A stretch of DNA of 64,000 bases, from positions 196,423,700 to 196,487,699 of the forward strand of contig NC_134398.1 of assembly GCF_050003625.1 (NCBI RefSeq), in the 5' to 3' direction. Position 1 is the first letter of the stretch, and each line of letters begins with the position of its first letter. The notes beneath the pieces were generated by a model. The model was not told the origin of the DNA and did not search any database. It saw only the letters and a list, made by a program, of their open reading frames with translations. Positions 12,699-24,123 of the stretch are shown here, in pieces. Position numbers and translations under genes: made by a program. The stretch is from Haematobia irritans. Its lineage: Eukaryota > Arthropoda > Insecta > Diptera > Muscidae.

Positions 12699-13554
12699 AA
12701 AAAAATTAAAAAGTATAGCACTTGTTGTATTACATATCAGCCACCCTGTACATATGGGGAGGTATATATATAACTAACTAAACATAGTAAAAGTGCTTGT
12801 CACTCAAAAAAAGTTTGTTCAAAATTTCAAAAAATTGGCTGAGTAATATGGGATATAAACTCAAATCGACCGATTATATATACGGGTGCTATATATATAC
12901 CTGACATGATCTCTTTGAAAATTGTTCCCTTGAATTAATACCAGTTTGGGGGTCAAATACCCCACTGTTCGATGGGATACTTTGTACAAGTAGCTACTAT
13001 TTATGTAGGTCGGATGGTATTTTGATTGGTACGATCCAATCGAAATAGGAAATTTTATGTTAACTGATCAAGAACTGATTTAACTTATATAGGTATTTAA
13101 TCTACCTCCATGTACATTAAGGCAATGTTAAGAGGTTTTAAGATACCTTGTCTTTAGTAGAACTTTCTTCGTAATACATGGTGGCTAGTCCATAAGACTC
13201 GCCCTGCCTGACGGTCGTATTTACTTATTTTTATATTTAGTGCGGTTAAATAAATAAACATAAATCTTTCTAAATAATTAATAATTAAATTAATAATAAC
13301 AAAAATCTATAACTTGCCTAGGGTAGAATCTGTTCGAACCCACCAATGATCCCATACTCATTCTTTGTTGCCTGCCAAGCTATTAATTTGTTTATGTCTA
13401 GTTACTCCTAACTTTGGCCTTCTAGAATACATTCTCTGTAACATATAAAAGATCCGATACCCATTATACGTTCACTTCCAACAGAAGGGAACGCGGAATG
13501 ACTTCACGTGTAGCTTATGTTTACCTTTTGGCGCCCACATCACATAAATGTGTC

Positions 13555-13632
13555 GTAGGCCAGTGGATGAGTGTAGGACTACCAATAACGAGGACCCCGG
13601 TTCAAATCCCCACGGAGCAGAAAAATAAAAAT
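13555..13632 (+). repeat. tRNA-like pol III promoter module
   Basis: It has an A-box-like TAGGCCAGTGGATGAG and a B box GGTTCAAATCC at tRNA-like spacing, ending CACGGAGCAG and then an A-rich stretch. It looks like a SINE head rather than a functional tRNA. It is repeated at 16926-16998. Confidence 0.6.
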
Positions 13633-15109
13633 ACACTTGAGGTAAATATTAAAATCACAAAAATAAGATAAACTGTATAGGAAAAGTAAGTCAAATTAAA
13701 TTCTAACGTAAAAGGCATGAGGGCAAATATTCAGTTCATAGACAACCTTGCCTTCAAAATATTTATTTTTACAAGCTTTCTTTTATGCCTTCCTGCCCAG
13801 ACCTTTTTGAGGGCCTTCTTTGGAAGGCATGATTTTTGTACTTAGTATGAAGGCCTGATAACATGGCATCGACGACACCACCTCTAGAAGGCATATGAAT
13901 AGAAGCGAGAGGCAAGGCCTTGGTCTCCAATCCAATCCAATGTTATTTTGAAATGAACACGTAATGCAGCGCCCAGGCCTTATAGCTACCCGGACAGCAC
14001 TTCCATCATCGATTCCACGTCGCTTCCATTTCCCGCTGGGTACTACATTAAACATCCCAGCGGGAAAATTGCGAAGTACCGCAAAAATCATGCCTTCTTA
14101 ACCCATGATTTTGGGATCCTTAACACCTTCCCATATGCCTTCTCCTATCATGCATGCTAAAATGCCTTGCACTTCCTTTCTAAAAAATGCCCGCAAACAT
14201 TATTCTGTGCCTTCTTTTGGAATTGGAAAAAGAAGGCCCTACATTGTTGTTATAAGAACGAAAATTCAGTTTTTTTATATAATCATCAAACAAACATTTA
14301 TATCAACATTTTTAACAGGACACGGTTTTAATCCGATTTGCATCAAAACTAGAATTTGCTGTTATTTCGCAAGATGATTTAAATTTAGATATAGTTCGTG
14401 ATTTTAGTTCTAGAGCATGTAATGCGCTATTCTCATCCATTTGGCAGAAATTTGGAAATGAGTATCCCTCCCCGCCTTCCAGTGTATTTAAAATAGAATA
14501 TATCTTTATACCCTCCACCATAGGAACAAAAAAAGCAGTAGAAAAGTGAAGTTTTGTATTCGAAACAGCGTTTCTGGCGATGTCTTAAAATTTGAGTATT
14601 TTTTTGGATTAAGTTGGACATAGTTAGTTGTAGATCAATTTACCCACATATTTTCCATTGGTTTTACTTTATACGTTTGTTTTGATCGTGATATTTCTAT
14701 TTGTCTTCTATATTAGTTGTTGTTGTTATAATACAGTTTTGTAATGTTGTTGTGAGAGCATACACACAGAAAAATTTATTTGACATCAAATCTTTTGACC
14801 TTTCCTTAAGGATTTCGTTATTGAATCTGAGATATTGTTTTTTTTTTAATATAAAGTCACTTTTTTTGAAGCTAACTAGCTCTAGATCTAGGCTCTGTGA
14901 ATTTAAAGCTAGGATACAGGTCTCATTTTTTGAATTTTCGTTCACGTTTTGCGATATATCAACACAGGTATACAGCTATATATAAATAAATTTCGAATAA
15001 AAATCCAAATTGTAAAATACATTTTAATGCAACAAATATTTTCATGTTTTCAAATAAATTTTTAACCAAAAATGCAAAATTCTCCAAATAAGTATTAGCC
15101 TATTTACGG

Positions 15110-15321
15110 CCATTTTCATGTAGCTCCGTTAGGCTTTAACTGCCAGTTAACAGAAAGAAAAATGAAAATATCTTTTCTCTGGTTAACTTTAACTGAAAAA
15201 TTTTCAGCAGTTAAGTTTCTAACTGGCATATGGAATATATATGCAAGATGACAGATATGTACATAGCACGATTTAGGAGTTCGTTAGCTAACGTAGCACT
15301 AACGGAGCTTCATGAAAATGG
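15110..15321. mobile_element. MITE with 23-bp terminal inverted repeats
   Basis: The left end CCATTTTCATGTAGCTCCG and right end CGGAGCTTCATGAAAATGG are reverse complements with one mismatch over 23 bp. It is absent from the matching site in the first CCCAGCGGG copy near 11019, so an empty site is visible in the same window. Confidence 0.8.
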
Positions 15322-16925
15322 GGGTTAGAAGTTTTTTTATCTTTAATACAAGGGTTCAATATCACAGTTAATTAAAAGATTATTCTCTTAAATCATTTTT
15401 TTTCTTCTTTATATTAAGTGAAATTGGCCTTACTTTAAGGTCCTATAACTTTGATAGAGGCGCGAACATTTCAAAGATTCGTGTACTAAATTTAAATAAA
15501 ATAGATTTTAATTTAAGATTATGAACTTTTTTCAATTTTTTTTTTGTATATGTGCAGTTTTATCTCTACATGGTTACTATAGTTTGTTCTCCCTTGCTTT
15601 TGAAAAATAAATTTAAAAAAAAAAATAAAAAGTATAGCACTTTTTTTATTACATATCAATATGGGGAGGTATATATAACTCCGATCAGGTTTGAACTAAA
15701 CATAGAAAACGTGCTTGCCACTCAAAAAAATGTTTGTTCAAAATTTCAAAAAATTGGCTGAGTAATATGGGATATAAACTCAAATCGGACGATTAGATAT
15801 ACGGTCGCTATTTATATACCTGACACGATCTCTTTGAAAATTGACAGAGATACTACTATTGACGAGCAAACGTTTTGTTCCCTTGAATTAATACCAGTTT
15901 GGGGGTCAAATACCCCACTGTGCGACGGGATACTTTGTACAAGTAGCTACCATTTATGTAGGTCGGATGGTATTGCAAATGAGCTATATCGGACCACATT
16001 TAGGTGTAGCCCACGATCCTCTTGGAGGAGACAATTTTATCACATCCGGTGGAAATTTGATACGTGGCCTGTAACAACGAGGCAAAAATTAGTCCATAGC
16101 GATCCCCCGATTTTATTTCCTGCTATTTCTGGAGGTGAAAAATTCATTCGATCCAGTTGAAATGTGATACGTGGTGTTAGTAACTGGTCTCTAACAACGA
16201 TGCAAAAGTGGCCCATATCGGTCAAAAAAATATATGTAGCCTCCATAAAAAGCAATTTCCATTATTTATTTATTATTTAATTTATTATAATTATAAATTA
16301 TGTTACAATAAACTTATTTATACGGGCACTAGCAACTAGAGGCTATCGGCCTAAGCAATTTCCATATTTGATTTCCGGCGCTTCTGCAGGGGCATATTTC
16401 ATACGATCCAATCGAAATTGGAAATTTTATGTTAACCGATCAAGAACTGATTTTGCTTATATAGGTATTTCATCTACCTCCATGTAAATTAAGGCAATGT
16501 TAAGAGGTTTTAAGATACCTTGTCTTTAGTAGAACTTTCTTCGTAATACATGGTGGATGGTCCATAAGACTCGGTCTGCCTGACATTACGGTCGTATTTA
16601 CTTATTTGTATAGTGCTGTTAAATAAATTAACATAATTCTTTCTAAATAATTAATAATCAAATTAATAATAACAAAAATCTATAACTTTGCCTATGGTAG
16701 AATCTGTTCGAACCCACCAATGATCCCATACTCATTCTTTGTTGGCTGCCAAGCTATTAATTTGCTTATGTCTAGTTACTCCTAACTTTGGCCTTCTAGA
16801 AGACATTCTCTGTAACATATAAAAGATCCGATACTCATTATACGTTCACTTCCAACAGAAGGGAATGCGGAATGACCTCACGTGTAGCTTAAGTTTACCT
16901 TTTGGCGCCCACATCACATAAATGT

Positions 16926-16998
16926 GTCGTAGGCCAGTGGATGAGTGTAGGACTACCAATAACGAGGACCCCGGTTCAAATCCCGACGGAGCAGAAAA
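16926..16998 (+). repeat. tRNA-like pol III promoter module, second copy
   Basis: Near-identical to 13555-13632, with both box A (TAGGCCAGTGG) and box B (GGTTCAAATCC) intact. Confidence 0.6.
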
Positions 16999-17391
16999 AT
17001 AAAAATACACTTGAGGTAAATATTAAAATCACAAAAATAAGATAAACTGTATAGGAAAAGTAAGTCAAATTAAATTCTAACGTAAAAGGTATGAGGGCAA
17101 ATGTTCAGTTCATAGACAACCTTGCCTTCAAAATATTTATTTTTACACGCTTTCTTTTATGCCTTCCTGTCCAGGCCTTTTTGAGGGCCTTCTTTGGAAG
17201 GCATGATTTTTGTACTTAGTATGAAGGCCTGATAACATGGCATCGACGACACCACCTCTAGAAGGCATACGAATAGAAGCGAGAGATCCAATGTTATTTT
17301 GAAATGAACACGTAATCCAGCGCCCAGGCCTTATAGCTACCCGAACAGCACTTCCATCATCGATTCCACGTCGCTTCCATTTCCCGCTGGG

Positions 17392-18009
17392 ATGTGAAAT
17401 CTTCGAATTTCATTCAAACACTCACATTTACTGGTGTTCACATTCAAGCTTTGAGAAAATAACTGGGCTTTTGTGTAGAGGATTTTCCTTTGTTGAAAAT
17501 TTTCAATTGAAAATGAAAATTTTCAAATTTTTTTTCGCTGGGCTTTAGCGGTGCTATGCGATAGCGATGTTATGTTTTGCTATGGTGTGTGTATGTGTAC
17601 GAGAGAGCGTATGTTTTGTATTTAATTTCATTTGCAATTGCATATGAATGCCATGTGTAATCCCAGTGGGAAATTTCATGACCCGTAATGCTTTATGGCA
17701 GAACTCCTTAGCCATGCTGGAGGCCTTTTAAAGACATTACAATTTCCTTTCCATTTAAGATCCCAGCAAAAATTGTTTTCTAACGTCATAACTTTAAAAG
17801 CACTTCAAAAAGAAAAATGTCCTCACAAGTATGTTCTTTATTTTAACTACACAGGAAGTTCTTTTAATTAAATTTTTTATAACACTTTTTTTTCACATTT
17901 CTAATAGGTAATAAAAAGTGGGTGAAAAAAATGCTAAGTCCATTCCGGCAAATTGGCAAGAAAACATTAGCATGCATTAAAAATTATAAAAATAATTTGG
18001 CACATATTC
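17392..18009. other. intronic sequence, no gene
   Basis: It includes a truncated CCCAGTGGGAAATTTC motif near 17664 and CCCAGCAAAAATTG near 17763, which resemble transposon termini but have no paired ends that I could define. Confidence 0.45.
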
Positions 18010-18283
18010 GTCTTTTGTCTGCACGCAGGTCAAGTCCGAAGATGGGCTATATCGGTTCAGGTTTTGATATAGCTCCCCTATAAATCGATCCCCCGATTTG
18101 GGGTCTTGGGCTTCTAGAAACTGTAGTTTTTATTCGATGTGCCTTAAATTGGAAATCTAGAGGTATTTTAGGACCACAAAGAGGTGTGTCGAAAATGGTG
18201 TGTATCGGTCCATGCTTTAATATAGCCCCCCCTATTTTACTTCTTGGGCTTCTAGAAACTGTAGTCTTCATCCGATTCTCAGC
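18010..18283 (-). mobile_element. Helentron/DINE-like subfamily C fragment
   Basis: Minus-strand fragment with GTCTGCACGCAGGTCAAG, the pre-terminal motif, and about two C-type core repeats. Both ends are missing. Confidence 0.7.
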
Positions 18284-18380
18284 AAAAAAAAGCGCCAAAA
18301 ATGTAGTGAAAATGTTCTTTTTGGACCCGGTCTACAATTGGCGCAGAAGCGATGAATTATGAATTTAACATGGGCTTGTC
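18284..18380 (+). repeat. dispersed repeat, CAGCAAAAAAAAGCG type
   Basis: Shares AGCG, GTAGTGAAAATGTTCTTTTT and GAATTTAACAT with 5294-5395. Confidence 0.5.
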
Positions 18381-18414
18381 ATAGGACGGATGTCCACCAT
18401 TTCAACAGCCATTG

Positions 18415-18458
18415 CACTGAATTTGCATCACTTCTTAAGGTATGATGCGAATTCAGTG
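18415..18458. repeat. hairpin, 16-bp stem
   Basis: CACTGAATTTGCATCA pairs with TGATGCGAATTCAGTG with one mismatch (a G-T type pair) around a 12-nt loop. Confidence 0.75.
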
Positions 18459-18867
18459 TTTTGAATGTGAATAAAGAAATTTTGTGATATTTTGACAAAC
18501 AAATAATTTTTAAAAGTTTTTTATGAGATTTAATGCATAAAAAAATCGCAATTTTTCCAGAATGGAGTTGGCATTTTTTTTTGGCAAAATTTAAATAATT
18601 TTTACCATTTTATTAATTCTTAATCTATTTTTAAACTATTTGAAACAAAAAATTTTAAAATTTCAATTAAAAATATGAAAAAAGCGAGTTATAAAAAATT
18701 GACTTAAATGAAGCCCTATCTTCTGATTTGACTTTTTGGGCTTCTAGACACCGCAATTTTTATACGATTTATCTGAAATTAAAAATCTAGAGCTAGTTTG
18801 AGTCCATAAAAAGGTGTGCCGAATATGGTTTTGTTTAGCCTCCGTACATCCTTATCTCTCGAAATGT

Positions 18868-21472
18868 CATTTCTATAGAAAATTTTGTCAAAATGTTTAT
18901 TTATATTGAATTTTTTTCCAAAATTTTATTTCTATAGATTTATTTGTCAAAATTTTATTTCTGTAGAAAATGTTATCACAATTTTATTTCTATAGAAAAT
19001 GTTTGTATTTGTATAGAAAATTTTTTCAAAATTTTATTTCTTTAGATAATTTTACCAAAATTTTATTTTTGTAGAAAATTTTCTCAAAATTTTTTTCTAT
19101 TGAAAATTTTCTCAATATTTTAATTGTAAAGAAAATTTTCTCAAGATTTTATTTCTTTAGATAATTTTACCAAAATTTTATTTCTGTAGAAAATTTTCTC
19201 AAAATTTTATATCTATTGAAAATTTTATCACAATTTTATTGAGTCCATAAAAAGGTGTGCCGAATATGGTTTTGTTTAGCCTCCGTACATCCTTATCTCT
19301 CGAAATGTCATTTCTATAGAAAATTTTGTCAAAATGTTTATTTATATTGAATTTTTTTCCAAAATTTTATTTCTATAGATTTATTTGTCAAAATTTTATT
19401 TCTGTAGAAAATTTTATCACAATTTTATTTCTATAGAAAATGTTTGTATTTGTATAGAAAATTTTTTCAAAATTTTATTTCTTTAGATAATTTTACCAAA
19501 ATTTTATTTCTGTAGAAAATTTTCTCAAAATTTTTTTCTATTGAAAATTTTCTCAATATTTTAATTGTAAAGAAAATTTTCTCAAGATTTTATTTCTTTA
19601 GATAATTTTACCAAAATTTTATTTCTGTAGAAAATTTTCTCAAAATTTTATATCTATTGAAAATTTTATCACAATTTTATTTCTATAGAAAATGTTTGTA
19701 TTTGTATAGAACATTTTTTCAAAATTTTATTTCTTTAGATAATTTTACCAAAATTTTATTCATGTAGAAAATTTTCTCAAAATTTTATTTCTATTGAAAA
19801 TTTTCTCAATATTTTATTTTTAAAGAAAATTTTCTCAAAATTTTATTTCTTTAGATAATTTTACCAAAATTTTATTTCTGTAGAAAATTTTCTCAAAATT
19901 TTATTTGTAACGAAAATTTTCTCAATATTTTATTTGTATAGAAGATTTTCCCAAAACTTTATTTCTATAGAAAATGTTCTCAAATTTTTATTTCTGTACA
20001 AAATTTAACTTAACTTTCTTTAAATTTTATTTCTATTGAACATTTTCTCAAAATTTTGTTATTTCAATAGAAGATTTTGTCAACATTTTATTTCTATAGA
20101 AAAAAATGTCTATTGAAAATTTTCTAAAAATTTTATTTCTTTCGATAACTTTGTCAAAATTTTATTTCAATAGAAAACTTTGTCAAAATTTTATTTCTGT
20201 AGAAAATTTTGTCAACATTTTATTGGTATAGAAAATTTTTTCAAACTTTTATTTGTATAGAATTTTATTTTTTCAACTTTTATTTGTATAGAATTTTTTT
20301 CTCAAAATTTTATTTCTGTAGAAAATTTTCTCAATATTTTATTTGTATAGAAAATTTTCTCAAAATTTTATTTCTATAGAAAATTCTTTCAAAATTTTAT
20401 TTCTGTACAAAATTTAACTTACCATTCTTTTAATTTGATTTCTATTGAATATTTTCTCAAAATTTTGTTTCTATAGAAAATTTTGTCAAAAATTTATTTC
20501 AATAGAAAATTTTCTCAACATTTTATTTCTATGAAAACTTTTGTCAAAATGTTTATTTCTATTGAAAATTTTCTCAAAATTTTATTTCTATAGATAATTT
20601 TGTCAAAATTTTATTTCTGTACAAAATTTTGTCAATATTTTATAGCCATAGAAAATGTTGTCAATATTTTATAGCCATAGAAAATTTTGTCAACATTTTA
20701 TTTCTATAGAAAATGTTGTCAACATTTTATTTCTATAGAAAATTTTTGCAAAATTTTATTTCTTTAGATAATTCTGCCAAAATTTTATTTCTATAGAAAA
20801 TTTTGTTAAAGTTTTATTTCTATAGATTTTTTTTACAAAATTGTATTTCTAGAGAAAATTTTTTAAAAATTTTATTTCTAGAGAATTTTTTTTTCAAACT
20901 TGTATTTCTATAGAAAATTTTGTCTAAAAATATATTTCAATAGAAAATTTTCTCAACATTTTATTTCTATAAAAAATTTTGTCAAAATGTTTATTTCTAT
21001 TGAAAATTTTCTTAAAATTTTATTTCTATAGATAATTTTCTCAATTTTTTTTTCTGTACAAAATTTTGTCAATATTTTATAGCCATAGAAAATGTTGTCA
21101 AATTTTTATTTCTATAGAAAATTTTGTCAATTTTTTATTTCTATAGAAAATTTTCTCAGTATGATATTTGTATAGAAAATTTTCTCAATATTATATTTGT
21201 ATAGAAAATTTTCTCAAAATTTTATTTCTATAGAAAATTTTCGCAAAATTTTATTTCTTTAGATAATTTTGCCAAAATTTTATTTCTATAGAAAATTTTG
21301 TTAAAATTTTATTTCTAGAGAATTTTTTTCAAACTTATATTTCTAGAGAAAAATTTTTAAAAAATTTATTTCTATAGCAATTTTTTTCTCAAAATTTTAT
21401 TTCTAAGAAAATTTTCTCAAAATTTTATTTCTAAAGAACATTTTTTCAAACGTTTATTTCTAAAGAAACTAC
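18868..21472 (+). repeat. 29-bp satellite array, diverged and duplicated
   Basis: Roughly 85-90 monomers built on TTTCTATAGAAAATTTT. Many monomers show variants such as TTCTGTAGAAA and TTCTTTAGATA. A 441-bp higher-order duplication (18800-19240 against 19241-19681) includes a piece of subfamily C core. Confidence 0.9.
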
Positions 21473-21570
21473 GGGACCGGGCTTCATCGCCAAAAATTCA
21501 TTGAGTTTTTCGACACACTGTTGTTGAGTTAATCCCCATCGAAATTTCTGAAGAATAATCACACGTGCGA
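21472..21570 (-). pseudogene. mariner transposase N-terminal HTH relic
   Basis: Reading the minus strand from 21568 gives KFRWGLTQQQCVEKLNEF. After a one-base frameshift near 21492 it continues FGDEA. G-L-T-Q-Q-Q-C...FGDEAPSR is the helix-turn-helix start typical of mariner transposases. The fragment is about 30 codons, frameshifted and flanked by satellite; nothing downstream of the HTH survives. It belongs to a different lineage from the 933-bp mariners in this window. Confidence 0.55.
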
Positions 21571-22680
21571 GGTGAATATTTTATGTTGCCGTAATCAATA
21601 CAAATTGCGGTTGTATGTCAAAACGTTCTGTGTATATATAACCTCAAAAATTTCAGATTTTAGGATGGAGCTTTCAGTTGACGGATTGGGGTTGCCCAAT
21701 CTCGTCAAATAAAAGCCAACCAAATTAAGTAACATTATGCTCCTTAAACATATTTGGGGTGATCACATTCCTTCTCTAGGTGAAACCATGAAACATGCCT
21801 GATGCCGAGAAGGCTTCTCATATTTTCCCACTGGGATGCAACGAATAAATGTCGGTAATGTAATGTGAACTCTCATCTACGACCACTACAAACATGGATT
21901 TGTGCATTGTGTGCAAGTGAGTAGAGAGCAAGAAATTATTACTTCATTCTATTGCCAAGACTCCTAATGCTTATAGCTACAGTGGAACCATACACAGTGG
22001 ACCAAAAGTGGCAAGAATATTGTAAAACTAAATATTAGTGTGAACAATGAAATGAAGAGAAACCAGAAAAAATCTAAAGGTTAAAGTGGCAGCCTGATTT
22101 GATTCAGGCTCACTAAGACTATTTAGTCCATTGTGATAAAGAATCTAATAAGGGTGAATCTTGGGACCGCTCTCGCTTCTCTGGATAATCTTAAGAAGAA
22201 ATTTCGATGGAAATAGCCCTAGGAAACGCACCACTTTCGTATAGCGTCCGATGTCCTTGTTAGCCGTTTGAAGGTTTAATGTCAGTTAACACATCACTAG
22301 AGTAGTATGTGGATAATAAATATCAAGTGCTTTTACTACCACAACTACCCTAGTGGATTTGGATCCCTGGTATGTATGGACGAGTTCCAGTTCTGGTAAA
22401 AATTTTGGACCGGTCACTTTAACATGGGTTTGACATTGACGGGGCTATCTTATATTTTAGGACACGACAGTGACTCATTCCCAAGGACACGATCTGGAAC
22501 AACTTAGTAGTATTACCCCATGGACAGGTCCTTATGAGTCAGTCTGTAAGAAACTCTTAGCAACAAGTTCCACAATATCCAAAGTGGTGTTAGTTATAAA
22601 CCCGGGTCTATATTAAAATTTTTCGAATATCAAATTGTCACTTATCTCTTCATATAAAAATAAATAGGTGTTGTACACAC
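21571..22680. other. intronic sequence with a SINE-tail fragment
   Basis: No gene is recognised. 22086-22140 (GTGGCAGCCTGAT..., TAGTCCATTGTGATA) resembles the reverse complement of the tail of the SINE at 27.5 kb. The rest has no match elsewhere in the window. Confidence 0.45.
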
Positions 22681-22794
22681 GGTTGCCACAGTTGGTAGAA
22701 TTTTACCAAAAGTGGTAGATTTTTTTATTGTTTATTAGATTGATAGAATTCTTGACAAAATACCCCTCTCCATTTAAAATTTACTTCAATTTGA

Positions 22795-24121
22795 TATAGA
22801 AATAAAATTTTGATAACATTTTCCATAGAAATAAAATTTGGACAAAATTTTCTATGGAAATAAAATTTTGACAAAATATTCTATAGAAATAATATTTTGA
22901 CAAAATTTTCTAAAGAAATAAAATTTTGACAAAATTTTCTCTAGAAATGAAATTTTGACAAAATTTTCTATAGAAATAAAATTTTGACAAAATTTTTTAT
23001 GAAAATAAAATTTTTATAAAATTTCCTATGAAAATAAAATTTTGACAAAATTTTCTATGGAAATAAAATTTTGACAAAATTTTCTCTAGAAATGAAATTT
23101 CGAAAAAATTTTCTATAGAAATAAAATTTTGACAGCATTTTCTATAGAAATGAAATTTTGACAAAATTTTCTATAGAAATAAAATTTTGACAAAATTTTC
23201 TATAGAAATAAAATTTTGACAAAATTTTCTATAGATATAAAATGTTGACAAAATTTTCTATAGAAAAAAAAATTTTGAAAAAATTTTCTATAGAAATAAA
23301 ATTTTGACAAATTTTTCTATAGAAATAAAGTTTTGACAAAATTTTCCATAGAAATAAGATATCGACAAAATTTTCTATAGAAATAAAATTTTGAGTAAAT
23401 TTTCTATTGAAATTTTGACAAAATTTTCTATAGAAATATAATTTTGACAAAATTTTCTATAGAATTTTCTATGGAAATAAAATTTTGACGAAATTTTCTA
23501 TAAAAATAAAATTTTGAGAACATTTTCTATAAATACAAAATGTTGGCAAAATTTTATATAGATGTAAAATGTTGACAAAATTTTCTATAGAAATAAAATT
23601 TTTACATATTTTTTATAGAAATAAAATTTTGACAACAATTTCTATAGAAATAAAATTTTGAGTAAATTTTCTATAGAAATACAATTTTGACAAAATTTTC
23701 TATAGATATAAAATGTTGACAAAATTTTCTATAGAAATAAAATGATGACAAAATTTCCTATAGAAATAAAATTTTGACAACATTTTCTATAGAAATAAAA
23801 TTTTGACAAAATTTTCTATAGAAATAAAATGATGACAAAATTTTCTATAGAAATAAATTTTTGAGTACATTTTCTATAGAAATAAAATTTTGACAAAATT
23901 TTTTATAGAAATAAAATTGTGACAAAATTTTCTATAGAAATAAAATTTTGACAAAATTTTTTATGAAAATAAAATTTTGATAAAAATTTCTATGGAAATA
24001 AAATTTTCTATAGAAATACAATTTTCTCTAGAAATAAAATTTTGACAACATTTTCTATAGAAATAAAATTTTTACAAAATTTTCTATAGAAATAAAATTT
24101 CGGCAAAATTGTATATATAAA
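22795..24121 (-). repeat. 29-bp satellite array left of mariner copy 1
   Basis: About 45 monomers, ACAAAATTTTCTATAGAAAT units in the minus orientation; homogeneous apart from point changes. Confidence 0.92.
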
Positions 24122-24123
24122 TA

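Larger units (their letters stand above)
10003..14040 (+). mobile_element. CCCAGCGGG-ended element, copy 1 (4,038 bp, with subfamily C insert)
   Basis: It starts CCCAGCGGGAAAATTGCG and ends CATTTCCCGCTGGG, a 12-bp terminal inverted repeat. Subterminal sequences are also inverted: AAAATCATGCCTTC near the left, GAAGGCATGATTTTT near the right. It carries a subfamily C element at about 11216-12698, a tRNA-like module near 13555 and diverged Helentron-type pieces. No transposase is seen. The transposon class is not recognised, so it may be a large non-autonomous element or a duplicated block. Confidence 0.65.
14056..17391 (+). mobile_element. CCCAGCGGG-ended element, copy 2 (3,336 bp)
   Basis: Same ends and same internal order as the copy at 10003-14040, 15 bp downstream of it. 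It lacks the subfamily C insert and instead carries a MITE at 15110-15321 and more of a degraded A-type core (about 15960-16260). Long stretches of the two copies match nearly base for base. Confidence 0.65.
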
